NCBI GenBank assembly: GCA_036265815.1
Contig: DATAOI010000022.1
Location: 1-64,000 of the forward strand
DNA: 64,000 nt
Origin: Gemmatimonadales bacterium
GTDB lineage: Bacteria > Gemmatimonadota > Gemmatimonadetes > Gemmatimonadales > GWC2-71-9
Direction: 5' to 3'
Shown here: positions 37,422 through 45,171 of the stretch, one piece after another
Position numbering within the stretch: the stretch's first letter is position 1
How the letters are laid out: every line of letters begins with the position of its first letter
Program-made: the position numbers and the translations under genes
Notes under the pieces: generated by a model
Seen by the model: only the letters and a program-made list of their open reading frames with translations
Told to the model about the DNA's origin: nothing
Database searches by the model: none

Positions 37422-37975
37422 CAGGCTCCCAGCTCGAGCGCGAGCCGGGCCTCATAGCGGGGGCCCCGGGTGGTCAGCACGCTCTCGTACAGCCCCAGCT
37501 GGCTCCCGACGAAGGGCACCCGCCGGTATACCGCCTGAAACTCGTCGAGACCGTGTGACGGACAGCGCTGGCCTTCCCGCACCCGGCCCAAGGTCACGTG
37601 GGGCTGAAACGGCGTTCCCTCCGGCGGGAAGCCGATCGCCTCACCGGCGCGCTCCAGCCGGTCCTGCAGCAGCTCGAGCGCCGGCGTCCCTTCCAGGCCG
37701 ATCCACAGCACCCGGGGCCGGCTCTCGCTGGGGAAGGCACCGAGATCACCCAGCGTGAGCGACAGCGGCCCCAGATCCTGGCCGGCGATCCGCATCGCTT
37801 CCTCGATCACCTCCAGGCGCTCGGAGGCCACCTCGCCGAAGAACTTGAGGGTGAGATGGAGTCCTTCATCCTGCACCCACCGCACCGGCCACTCGGTGGC
37901 CCGGAGGCGGGCCAGCAGGGCGAGGATCTCGGTCCGGGCCGGCTCCGCCACCGGCACGGCGGCGAAGAGCCGCAT
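37421..37975 (-). CDS. thpR: RNA 2',3'-cyclic phosphodiesterase (2'-5' RNA ligase family)
   Basis: ThpR/LigT family, 184 residues. It starts MRLFAAVPVAEPARTEILAL and carries the two HxTx motifs, HLTLKFFGE and HVTLGRVRE. These supply the two catalytic histidines of the 2H phosphoesterase fold. It overlaps the larE stop by 3 bases. Its physiological substrate in bacteria is generally unclear. Confidence 0.9.
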   Translation of the reverse strand: MRLFAAVPVAEPARTEILALLARLRATEWPVRWVQDEGLHLTLKFFGEVASERLEVIEEAMRIAGQDLGPLSLTLGDLGAFPSESRPRVLWIGLEGTPALELLQDRLERAGEAIGFPPEGTPFQPHVTLGRVREGQRCPSHGLDEFQAVYRRVPFVGSQLGLYESVLTTRGPRYEARLALELGA

Positions 37976-38787
37976 TACCGCTCCGGCGCTCGGGGAGCGA
38001 TGGCGAGCAGCCCGCCTCGGCGATAGCCGGCCGGGTCGAGCTCCACCGCGGCGAAGCCGAGTCCGCCGAAGAAAGTGACGACTGCGCTCCACTCCTCCCG
38101 TACCCGGGAAAGCTGTTCGGCCGAGACCTCGAGTCGAGCCCGCTCGCCGTGATGCCGGACGCGGAGATCACCGGTGACTCCCATCCCGCGCAGAAAGGCC
38201 TCGCCGGCCTCCACCTGCTGCAGGCGTGCCGGGGTGATGCGGAGTCCGTACGCCACCCGGCTGGAGAGACAGGGCGCCGACGGCGCATCCCAGGTTGGCA
38301 GTCCAAGCTCGCGGGAGGCGGCACGGATGGCGTCCTTGGTCCATCCCAGTTCGGCCAGCGGAGAGCGGATCGAGCGCTGCTCCGCTGCCCGGAGCCCGGG
38401 TCGGTGCTCCCCCAGATCATCGGCATTGGTGCCGTCGATGATCGTATTGAACCCGCGCTCCCGCGCGATCTCCCCGAGCCGGGTCCACAGCTCGGACTTG
38501 CAGAAGTAGCACCGGTCGGTCGGATTGCTGAGGTAGCGCGGGTCCGCCAGCTCGCGGGTCTCCACCTCGAGCAGCGGCACCTCGAAGTCCCGGGCGAGCT
38601 CGACGGCGGTGCGCCATTGCGCCTCCGGATAGGAGGCGCTCCGGCCGATGACGGCGAGGAAGCGCTGGAGACCGAGCGTCTGTCGTCCCACCACCGCCAG
38701 CAGCGCGGAGTCGACGCCTCCCGAATAGGCCAGCAGCACCCGCCCGAGTCCGAGCAGGTGCCGACGTAGGGGTTCCAGGGCCGTCAT
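37975..38787 (-). CDS. larE: ATP-dependent sacrificial sulfur transferase LarE-like
   Basis: PP-loop enzyme of 270 residues. The ATP-pyrophosphatase motif is AYSGGVDSALLAVV; IDGTNADDLGEHRPGL and the TDRCYFCKSELW segment match the LarE family. The conserved Cys in APCLSSRVAYG is the residue that LarE of Lactobacillus sacrifices for sulfur when building the nickel-pincer cofactor of lactate racemase. No larA, larB or larC lies in the window. An upstream in-frame TTG would add ten residues; the ATG gives a normal LarE N-terminus. It overlaps thpR. Confidence 0.88.
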   Translation of the reverse strand: MTALEPLRRHLLGLGRVLLAYSGGVDSALLAVVGRQTLGLQRFLAVIGRSASYPEAQWRTAVELARDFEVPLLEVETRELADPRYLSNPTDRCYFCKSELWTRLGEIARERGFNTIIDGTNADDLGEHRPGLRAAEQRSIRSPLAELGWTKDAIRAASRELGLPTWDAPSAPCLSSRVAYGLRITPARLQQVEAGEAFLRGMGVTGDLRVRHHGERARLEVSAEQLSRVREEWSAVVTFFGGLGFAAVELDPAGYRRGGLLAIAPRAPER

Positions 38788-38864
38788 GGGCAGTAACGTA
38801 ATGCTATCCCTAGGCAACGGAAGCGCGTTTGCGCCGGGGTCGCGGTGGCGGTTAGATAGGTGCC

Positions 38865-39302
38865 ATGGATGACGTCAGTCACCTGATCGTGAGCCCCGCG
38901 CTCAGCCTTCCGCTGAGCGAGCTCGAGTACCGGGCGTCTCGCTCCGGCGGCCCCGGCGGGCAGCACGTAAATACGTCGTCGACACGCGTCGAGGTGTGGT
39001 GGGATGTGGCGGGATCGCCGGCGCTCAGCGAGGAGCAGCGGGCGCGGTTGCTCGGCCGTCTGTCCAGCCGGCTCGATTCGAGCGGACGCCTGCGCCTCGT
39101 CTCCAGCGGCTCCCGCAGTCAGCTCCGGAACCGCGAGGAGGTGACCGAGCGGCTGCGCGACTTGGTCGCGGCGGCACTGCGGGTGCCCAAGCCTCGCAAG
39201 CGGACCCGGCCCACCCGCGCAGCCAAGGCCGCTCGACTGGAGGCCAAGCGAAAGCGGTCCGCGATCAAGCGCGAGCGACGCCCGCCGGGTGCCGAGGAGT
39301 GA
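38865..39302 (+). CDS. arfB: Alternative ribosome-rescue factor ArfB-like peptidyl-tRNA hydrolase
   Basis: A 145-residue codon-independent release factor. The GGQ motif is in SRSGGPGGQHVNTSSTRVEV. The C-terminal basic tail (KPRKRTRPTRAAKAARLEAK and on) inserts into the empty mRNA channel of stalled ribosomes. It is divergent from larE across 77 bases. The canonical GGPGGQHVN core and Lys/Arg-rich tail make the call firm. Confidence 0.93.
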   Translation: MDDVSHLIVSPALSLPLSELEYRASRSGGPGGQHVNTSSTRVEVWWDVAGSPALSEEQRARLLGRLSSRLDSSGRLRLVSSGSRSQLRNREEVTERLRDLVAAALRVPKPRKRTRPTRAAKAARLEAKRKRSAIKRERRPPGAEE

Positions 39303-39382
39303 GTCCGCTGGGGGAAACTGAGCCAGGGAAGCCGTCGTACGGTCAGTACACCGCTGGTCCTCGCCCGCTTCGAGGTCGCCTC

Positions 39383-40567
39383 ATGTTTCGCCGTGGGACT
39401 CCGCGCCGCACGACAATCGCCTTGCTAACGACGGCCCTGTGCCTGCTGCTGGCCGCCCCCCGGGCGATGCGGAGCCGCACCGACCAGGGCGGGTTCATCG
39501 TGTGCCTCGGGTCCGATACGCTGGCGGTGGAGCAGTACGCTCGCACCGACACGAAGCTCGAGAGCCAGCTGGCGCTCCGGGCGCCCTACGCTCGTCGCGT
39601 GCACTACGTCGCGGCGCTGGATTCGGCGGGTCACATCACCCGGTTCGATCTCACCATGCGACCGCTCGCCACCGGAATCGGAGCTCCGGCGCTCGGGACC
39701 ATCGTCTTCAGGGGAGACACGGCCGACGTCACCGTCACCCTGGACGACAGCGTCAGGCAACAGCACATCCCCGTTCGGCCGGGCGCGGTACCGCTCTCGA
39801 TGTTCTCCCACGCGCTGGTCGAGCACGCCATTCTCCAGGCCAGGCGTTCCGGATTGGACAGCGCTGCGTTCGACTGGCTGGCGCTGGGATCCCCCGAGGC
39901 TTCGGCCTCGTACGTCGTCCGCTTAGGCAAGGACTCGGTGGCAGTCGGGCTGTTCGGCCGCCCGCTCTTTGCCAAGGTCGACCGCCGCGGACGGTTGCTC
40001 GGGCTCGACGGTCGCGCCACCACTCAGAAAGTGGTGGTGGAGCGGGTGCGTGAGGTGGACGTGGGGAGCTTCGCGACCGAGTTCGCCAGGGCGGACATGG
40101 CGGGAAAACCGATGGGACAGCTCTCGCCCAGAGACACGGTGCGGGCGACGGTGGGCACGGCACACCTGCTGGTGGACTACGGCCGCCCCTGGAAGCGAGG
40201 GCGGCGGATCTTCGGGAACGTGGTGCCTTGGAATCAGGTGTGGCGCACGGGGGCCAACGCGGCGACGCAGTTCACCACCGACATGGCGCTCACCATTGGC
40301 GGTACGATTGTCCCGGCCGGCAGCTACACCCTCTGGACCGTTCCAACCCCGACCGGCGCCACCTTGATCATCAACCGGCAGACTGGCCAGTGGGGCACCG
40401 ACTACGACGCTACCCGGGACCTCGCACGGGTCGAGCTCGAGCAAGACCATCTGGCAGTGCCGCTGGAGCAGTTCACCATTGCGGTCGATTCCACCGCCGG
40501 CGGCGGGGTGCTCCGGCTGGCGTGGGACAGCACCGGATTCAAGGTACCGTTGACCCCGACCCGGTGA
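39383..40567 (+). CDS. DUF2911-domain secreted protein
   Basis: A 394-residue exported protein starting MFRRGTPRRTTIALLTTALC. Residues about 35-245 are beta-rich and unrecognised. Residues about 250-394 match DUF2911: VDYGRPWKRGRRIFGNVVPW, NQVWRTGANAATQFTTDMAL, and IVPAGSYTLWTVPTPTGATL. DUF2911 proteins are common in Bacteroidota and Gemmatimonadota and have no assigned function. Its 3' end faces comM across 86 bases holding no clear terminator. Confidence 0.82.
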   Translation: MFRRGTPRRTTIALLTTALCLLLAAPRAMRSRTDQGGFIVCLGSDTLAVEQYARTDTKLESQLALRAPYARRVHYVAALDSAGHITRFDLTMRPLATGIGAPALGTIVFRGDTADVTVTLDDSVRQQHIPVRPGAVPLSMFSHALVEHAILQARRSGLDSAAFDWLALGSPEASASYVVRLGKDSVAVGLFGRPLFAKVDRRGRLLGLDGRATTQKVVVERVREVDVGSFATEFARADMAGKPMGQLSPRDTVRATVGTAHLLVDYGRPWKRGRRIFGNVVPWNQVWRTGANAATQFTTDMALTIGGTIVPAGSYTLWTVPTPTGATLIINRQTGQWGTDYDATRDLARVELEQDHLAVPLEQFTIAVDSTAGGGVLRLAWDSTGFKVPLTPTR

Positions 40568-40653
40568 GCTTGCCCCCAGCCGACTCCCCAGTTGTTTCTG
40601 TCAGGACGATCATACAAATTCCAGCTGACGCACCACCCCACCGGACAGGAGAG

Positions 40654-42192
40654 TCACGCCGCGGCCTTCCGCCGGTCCAGGCTCCGGTACTGAATGGCCT
40701 CACGGACGTGTGTGCCGGCCAGCAGGTTTGCGCCGGCCAGATCGGCGATCGTGCGTGCGATCTTGAGGATGCGGTGATACCCTCGGGCCGACAGGCCGAA
40801 ACGGTGCACCGCGTCGCGCAGCAACTGCTCGATGTCGGGAGTTACGGCGCAGTGGCGGCGCAGATCGCGCGTGGTCATGTGGGCATTTGCGTCGACCCCG
40901 GGTCGGTCCCGGAAGCGCTGGCGCTGGATGCCCCGTGCCCGCTCGACCCGCTCGCGGATGATGGCGCTCGGCTCCTCCGCGCGGCACTCGACCAGGTCGG
41001 AATAGACCACGGCGGGAACCTCGAGGTGAATGTCGATCCGGTCGAGCAGCGGACCGGAGACCCGAGACCGATACCGCTCCACATCCAGCTCGGTACAGCG
41101 GCACTGCTGTCGCGGATCTCCGAAATAGCCGCAGGGACAGGGATTCATGGCGGCGGCGAGCATGAACCGCGCGGGATAGGTCAGGCTGATGGCGGCCCGG
41201 CTCAAGGTGACCACGCCATCCTCCAATGGCTGGCGGAGCACCTCCAGGACGTTTCGCCGGAACTCGGGGAGCTCGTCCAGAAAGAGCACTCCCCCGTGGG
41301 CCAGGCTGACTTCCCCCGGCCGGGGGCAGGATCCGCCGCCGATCAGGCCGGCATCGCTGATGGTGTGGTGCGGCGCGCGGAAGGGCCGTAGGGTGCAGAG
41401 GGACTGCCCCGGAGCGAGCAGACCAGCGACGCTGTGGATTTTGGTGGCCTCCAGTGCCTCGTCCAGGCTCATGCTAGGGAGAATGGTGGGAAGCCGCCGG
41501 GCCAACATGGTTTTCCCGGCGCCCGGCGGTCCGACCAGGAGCAGGTTGTGCGCGCCCGCCGCGGCCACTTCGAGCGCCCGTTTGGCGGACGCCTGGCTCC
41601 GGACGTCGGCAAAGTCGCACTCGTCGGCGTGCCGGCCAGCCATCAGCCCCGCGACGTCGATCCGGGCGGCGGCAAGAGGGCGATGACCCGTCAGGTGAGC
41701 GCAGGCATCGGTGAGGCTCCGCACCCCCCGCACCTCCAGGCCTTCGACGACGGCCGCTTCGGGGAGATTCTCCAGGGGCAGGAGCATTCCCCGGCAGCCG
41801 GCGGCGCGAGCGGCCAGTGCCATGGAGAGTGCGCCGCGGACCGGCCGGACGTCTCCCTCGAGGCCGACCTCTCCGACGACGATGTGGTCGCGAAGTCGCG
41901 CGTCGTCGAGCTGGCCGCTGGCAACGAGGAGGCCCAGGGCGATCGGCAGGTCGAGTCCGGTACCATCTTTGCGGACATCGGCCGGGGCTAGGTTCACCGT
42001 GATCCGCCGGAGCGGAAAGGCGAACCCGGCGTTGGCGAGCGCGGCACTGACTCGCTCTCGCCCTTCCCGCACCGCTCCATGGGGCAGCCCGACGGTGGAA
42101 AACGAGGGAAGCCCGTTGCTGATATCGACCTCGACCTCGACCGGCAACGCGTCGATGCCGAGCACGGCGGCGGAACGAATGCGCGCGAGCAT
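40654..42192 (-). CDS. comM: YifB/ComM family Mg-chelatase-like AAA+ ATPase
   Basis: A 512-residue AAA+ protein; in naturally competent species ComM is a branch-migration helicase. Residues 1-165 are the ChlI/Lon-type domain (VDISNGLPSFSTVGLPHGAV). Walker A is GPPGAGKTMLARRLPTILP near residue 220. The Walker B/sensor part reads HGGVLFLDELPEFRRNVLE, and AMNPCPCGYFGDP contains the cysteine-rich finger. The C-terminal domain (SARGYHRILKIARTIADLAG) completes the family. MLARIRSAAVLGI is the usual start, so the upstream extension was dropped. Confidence 0.94.
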   Translation of the reverse strand: MLARIRSAAVLGIDALPVEVEVDISNGLPSFSTVGLPHGAVREGRERVSAALANAGFAFPLRRITVNLAPADVRKDGTGLDLPIALGLLVASGQLDDARLRDHIVVGEVGLEGDVRPVRGALSMALAARAAGCRGMLLPLENLPEAAVVEGLEVRGVRSLTDACAHLTGHRPLAAARIDVAGLMAGRHADECDFADVRSQASAKRALEVAAAGAHNLLLVGPPGAGKTMLARRLPTILPSMSLDEALEATKIHSVAGLLAPGQSLCTLRPFRAPHHTISDAGLIGGGSCPRPGEVSLAHGGVLFLDELPEFRRNVLEVLRQPLEDGVVTLSRAAISLTYPARFMLAAAMNPCPCGYFGDPRQQCRCTELDVERYRSRVSGPLLDRIDIHLEVPAVVYSDLVECRAEEPSAIIRERVERARGIQRQRFRDRPGVDANAHMTTRDLRRHCAVTPDIEQLLRDAVHRFGLSARGYHRILKIARTIADLAGANLLAGTHVREAIQYRSLDRRKAAA

Positions 42193-42335
42193 GGCGGGAC
42201 CCGGGTGAAGGCCTCGGGAAGGTAGAGCAAAACGCCACTGGGCTCGCATCACGCATCTGCCCGGCGGTACCCAGGAGCGCAGGATGGGGTGGTGCGACGC
42301 CCCGCCGCGTGGGTTCGGTCCTCAGGGAGAGATGA

Positions 42336-42785
42336 ATGCGCAAGTTGTTCTGGACGGGGGTGTTGCTGGTCAGCGCGTGTGCCATGCCTCGGGCCGCGGG
42401 CGCTCCGCTCGCTCCGGTGGAGCGGGCCTGGGCGGTGCCCACGCTGGAGCTGTACCAGGACTGGTGGGCCAAGACCGAGGCGTGCTCCGGACGCACCGCG
42501 GACATGTCCGAGGTGTCCTTCTATGCCGTGGATGCTCCCAACGGCGCGATCGACCTCGGCGGCCCGGTGGCGCACGGGTGGTGGGTTCGCACCGGCAACC
42601 GCATCTATCTCCCCGCCAACGCCTTGGGTGAGGAATGGCTGGTGCGCCACGAGATGCTGCACGCCCTGATCAGGCGCGGGTCCCACCCTTCCCGCACGTT
42701 CGTGGAGTCCTGCCACCTGGCCTCTGCGCAGGTTTGGCGGGACTCGACCCTGATCGTCGATCCGGAGAACCCCAAGGGTCACTGA
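42336..42785 (+). CDS. Small putative lipoprotein with HExxH motif
   Basis: A 149-residue exported protein. The N-terminus (MRKLFWTGVLLVSACAMP) has a lipobox VSAC with Cys15. Residues about 85-110 read WLVRHEMLHALIRRGSH, containing the zinc-protease-type His-Glu-x-x-His. A third ligand may be the Glu in FVESCHLA. The length is small for a known metalloprotease family, so I give the fold no name. It is divergent from comM and stands alone. Confidence 0.72.
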   Translation: MRKLFWTGVLLVSACAMPRAAGAPLAPVERAWAVPTLELYQDWWAKTEACSGRTADMSEVSFYAVDAPNGAIDLGGPVAHGWWVRTGNRIYLPANALGEEWLVRHEMLHALIRRGSHPSRTFVESCHLASAQVWRDSTLIVDPENPKGH

Positions 42786-42872
42786 CCGTTGGGGGTCGCT
42801 CAGAGCGCGGCCCCTGGATGCTTCCCGCCGATTCCCTTCCGAGACTCTTCGTTCCCTTATACGACAGGCGCC

Positions 42873-42886
42873 GGCCGGTACCGGCC
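42873..42886. promoter_or_regulatory. Perfect 14-base palindrome upstream of an ALDH-fold gene
   Basis: GGCCGGTACCGGCC lies 52 bases before the TTG of the ALDH-like gene. It is bordered on both sides by unusually AT-rich stretches for this genome (CTTATACGAC before, CTATTCTATTGATATAGG after). It may be a repressor operator with the AT-rich parts forming the promoter. As a hairpin its loop would be too tight to be a good terminator. Confidence 0.4.
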
Positions 42887-42937
42887 CTATTCTATTGATA
42901 TAGGCAGTTCTGGCTACTCACCCCAACTGCTCGGCGC

Positions 42938-44683
42938 TTGCTGACCCCTTCCCACCCCACCGGGGCGCTCGCCTCGCAGGGCCCTCCCGTGCCTCCTCCG
43001 ACTGACCGCCGGAGATTGGACGAGTCCGTCGCAAGACTGCACCAGGCCGCTCCCAGCTTCGCCATGCTCCGCCTGGCCGACCGCATCCGACTCGCGACCG
43101 CCATGCGCGCCGGATATGCCCAGACGACCGCTCGCTCGGTAGAGCTGTCCTGCCAGGCCAAGCGAATCGTGCCCGGTACACCACTCGAAGGGGAAGAGTG
43201 GCTGCTCGGGCCGTGGCCGGTGTTGCGCCACCTGCGACTCCTGATCCAGGCGCTCTCCGCCTTTGGTTGCCGCAGGCAGCCGCCGCTCGGCCGCGTCGGC
43301 AGCACCGTCGACGGCCGATTGTCGGTCGAAGCCTTTCCGGGAAGCGTCCTGGACTCGCTCGTCCTCGGCGGCACCCGCGCCGAGGTCCATATGCGGGCCG
43401 CGGTGGAAGAGCCGGAGATGCGGGCGACTCGCGCGCGCTTCTACAAGGAGACACCGGGATCCGGCGGAGTCGTGCTCATCCTCAGCGGTGGCAGTGCGGC
43501 CGCGCTCCCCTGCCATGATCTCCTGATCAAGCTGTTCAATGAGGGGAAGGTCTGTCTGCTCAAGATGCACCCGGTGAACGCTTATCTAGGCCCGCTCCTG
43601 GAGCACGCATTTGCCGCGGCGATCGAGCAGGACTTTCTGCGGATCGTGTATGGAGGCCACGACGAGGGAACCTACCTGGCTCAACACCCGGGAGTGGACG
43701 AGATCCACCTGACCGGCTTCTCCGCCACCCACACTGCGCTGCACTGGGGTGGGAATTCCCGGGAGCGGAGGCGCAGGGTCGACGACACACCCGCACCGGG
43801 CAAGCCGATCACCGCCCAGCTCGGCAATGTGAGTCCGGTGCTCATCGTGCCGGGGCCGTACCTCGACCGGCAGCTCGCCGCCCATGCGGAATGGCTCGCC
43901 GGCGCCATGGTCCAGAATGCCGGGTGCAACCGGACGACTCCGCGGCTGATCGTCACGGCACTCGGCTGGCCGCAGCGCGCGGCCTTCCTCCGTTACCTGG
44001 AGGACGCCTTGAGCCGCGCCCCGTTGCGGATCCCGTTCTATCCCGGCGCCCTCGAGCGATGGGAGCGCCTGACGGAGAATCACCCCAACGGCCGATGCGT
44101 CGGTAAGCCGGTCGCCGGGGCGCTCCCGTGGACGCTGATCCCCGGCCTCGACGCCGCGGACCGCCGCGAGCCGCTGTTCTCGACCGAGGCGTTCTGTCCC
44201 ATCGTGGGGGAAACCTCCGTTGGCGGTCGCGATCCCCTGGAATACCTGCATCATGCCGTCGGGTTCGTAAACGAGCGGGTGTGGGGGACCCTCTCCGCCT
44301 CCCTGATCGTTCACCCCCGCACGCTGGCCGACCACGAGCTCGGGGCGGCCGTCGAGCGCGCCGTCGCCCAGCTCCGGTATGGCGCGGTCGGGATCAACGC
44401 CTGGCCTGCCCTCCTTTCGGCGCTCGTGGCCCCACCCTGGGGCGCCCACCCGAGCTCGAGCGCGGGCGACGTACAGAGTGGTCGCGGCTGGATCCACAAC
44501 ACCGCTATGCTCGAGGATGTCGAAAAGACGGTGTTACGCCGGTCCTTCTCCATCCACCCTCGGCCGCACTTCGCGCCGGGCCACCGCTCGGCCCACCTCG
44601 TCGGCCGCCGCCTGGCGGACATCGAACGAGGCGCCGGCTGGGCCGGGCTCCCTGGCGTGATCAGGGCCAGGCTTCGGGCCTGA
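42938..44683 (+). CDS. Aldehyde dehydrogenase-fold enzyme, divergent
   Basis: A protein of up to 581 residues. An in-frame GTG at 42989 gives 564 and may be the real start, since TTG at 42938 lacks a ribosome binding site. ALDH superfamily features are the nucleotide-binding LTGFSATHTALHWG and the catalytic Cys in MVQNAGCNRTTPRLIV. FSTEAFCPIVGET corresponds to EEIFGPV. The general-base Glu motif ELGGK is replaced by AQLGNVSPVLIV. It is longer than typical ALDHs (about 500). Substrate unknown; the first 170 residues are not recognisable. Confidence 0.78.
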   Translation: MLTPSHPTGALASQGPPVPPPTDRRRLDESVARLHQAAPSFAMLRLADRIRLATAMRAGYAQTTARSVELSCQAKRIVPGTPLEGEEWLLGPWPVLRHLRLLIQALSAFGCRRQPPLGRVGSTVDGRLSVEAFPGSVLDSLVLGGTRAEVHMRAAVEEPEMRATRARFYKETPGSGGVVLILSGGSAAALPCHDLLIKLFNEGKVCLLKMHPVNAYLGPLLEHAFAAAIEQDFLRIVYGGHDEGTYLAQHPGVDEIHLTGFSATHTALHWGGNSRERRRRVDDTPAPGKPITAQLGNVSPVLIVPGPYLDRQLAAHAEWLAGAMVQNAGCNRTTPRLIVTALGWPQRAAFLRYLEDALSRAPLRIPFYPGALERWERLTENHPNGRCVGKPVAGALPWTLIPGLDAADRREPLFSTEAFCPIVGETSVGGRDPLEYLHHAVGFVNERVWGTLSASLIVHPRTLADHELGAAVERAVAQLRYGAVGINAWPALLSALVAPPWGAHPSSSAGDVQSGRGWIHNTAMLEDVEKTVLRRSFSIHPRPHFAPGHRSAHLVGRRLADIERGAGWAGLPGVIRARLRA

Positions 44684-44699
44684 GCCGCTCCGGTTATCC

Positions 44700-45053
44700 G
44701 AGTTGCTCTTGAGGACCTGACACGGGGCCTGACGCTCGACGCGCTGGGCTTCCTCGAGGTGGATTGGCAGGCGCTGGACTTCCCCCTGCATCGCGTGCGA
44801 CCCTCCCACGGCCTCGCACATCCTCCAGCGCGAGGTGGAGACCGCAAATCGATGAAGCCATCTTCGGATGGCTCTCCAGCGCGAACGAACAGGGATAGCC
44901 GCAGACGAGTTGCAGGATATCGTTCAGCACTGCACGCAGGCCGACTCGTCGACCACCCGGAAGCACGGCGGCACTGGACTGGACCTGGCCATCGGCGGTC
45001 AGTCCCTGGCCGATGCCCTGTCCCGCTGGCTGCCTCGGCCGGGGGGCATATGA
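44700..45053 (+). pseudogene. Remnant of a hybrid-type histidine kinase
   Basis: This 490-base stretch between two genes has no intact reading frame but holds two kinase-like fragments in different frames. Around 44705-44790 the frame reads LTLDALGFLEVDWQALDFPL, resembling the end of a HisKA domain (LDFSKIEAGKLxLExxxFDL). At 44886-44990 another frame reads RTGIAADELQDIVQHCTQAD followed by STTRKHGGTGLDLAI. This matches the G1/F/G2 boxes of hybrid kinases ([37 protein letters not shown]). Several key positions are changed and the N box is missing. It is decayed and internally deleted. Bases 45054-45171 show nothing. Confidence 0.6.
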
Positions 45054-45171
45054 CGGCTACCGGCGGCCTCCCTTTTGCTGCATCTTTCCTTCAGAGGCTT
45101 CATCCCGCCGTCTCTCCTCCGTCGAGGTTGCATCCGGCAGACCTTCTCGCATTGTGCGGGAGCCATGGGCC

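Noticed and set aside
38828-38857. Possible promoter TTGCGC-17-TTAGAT before arfB
   Set aside because: Both boxes match only three of six consensus positions, too weak to list.
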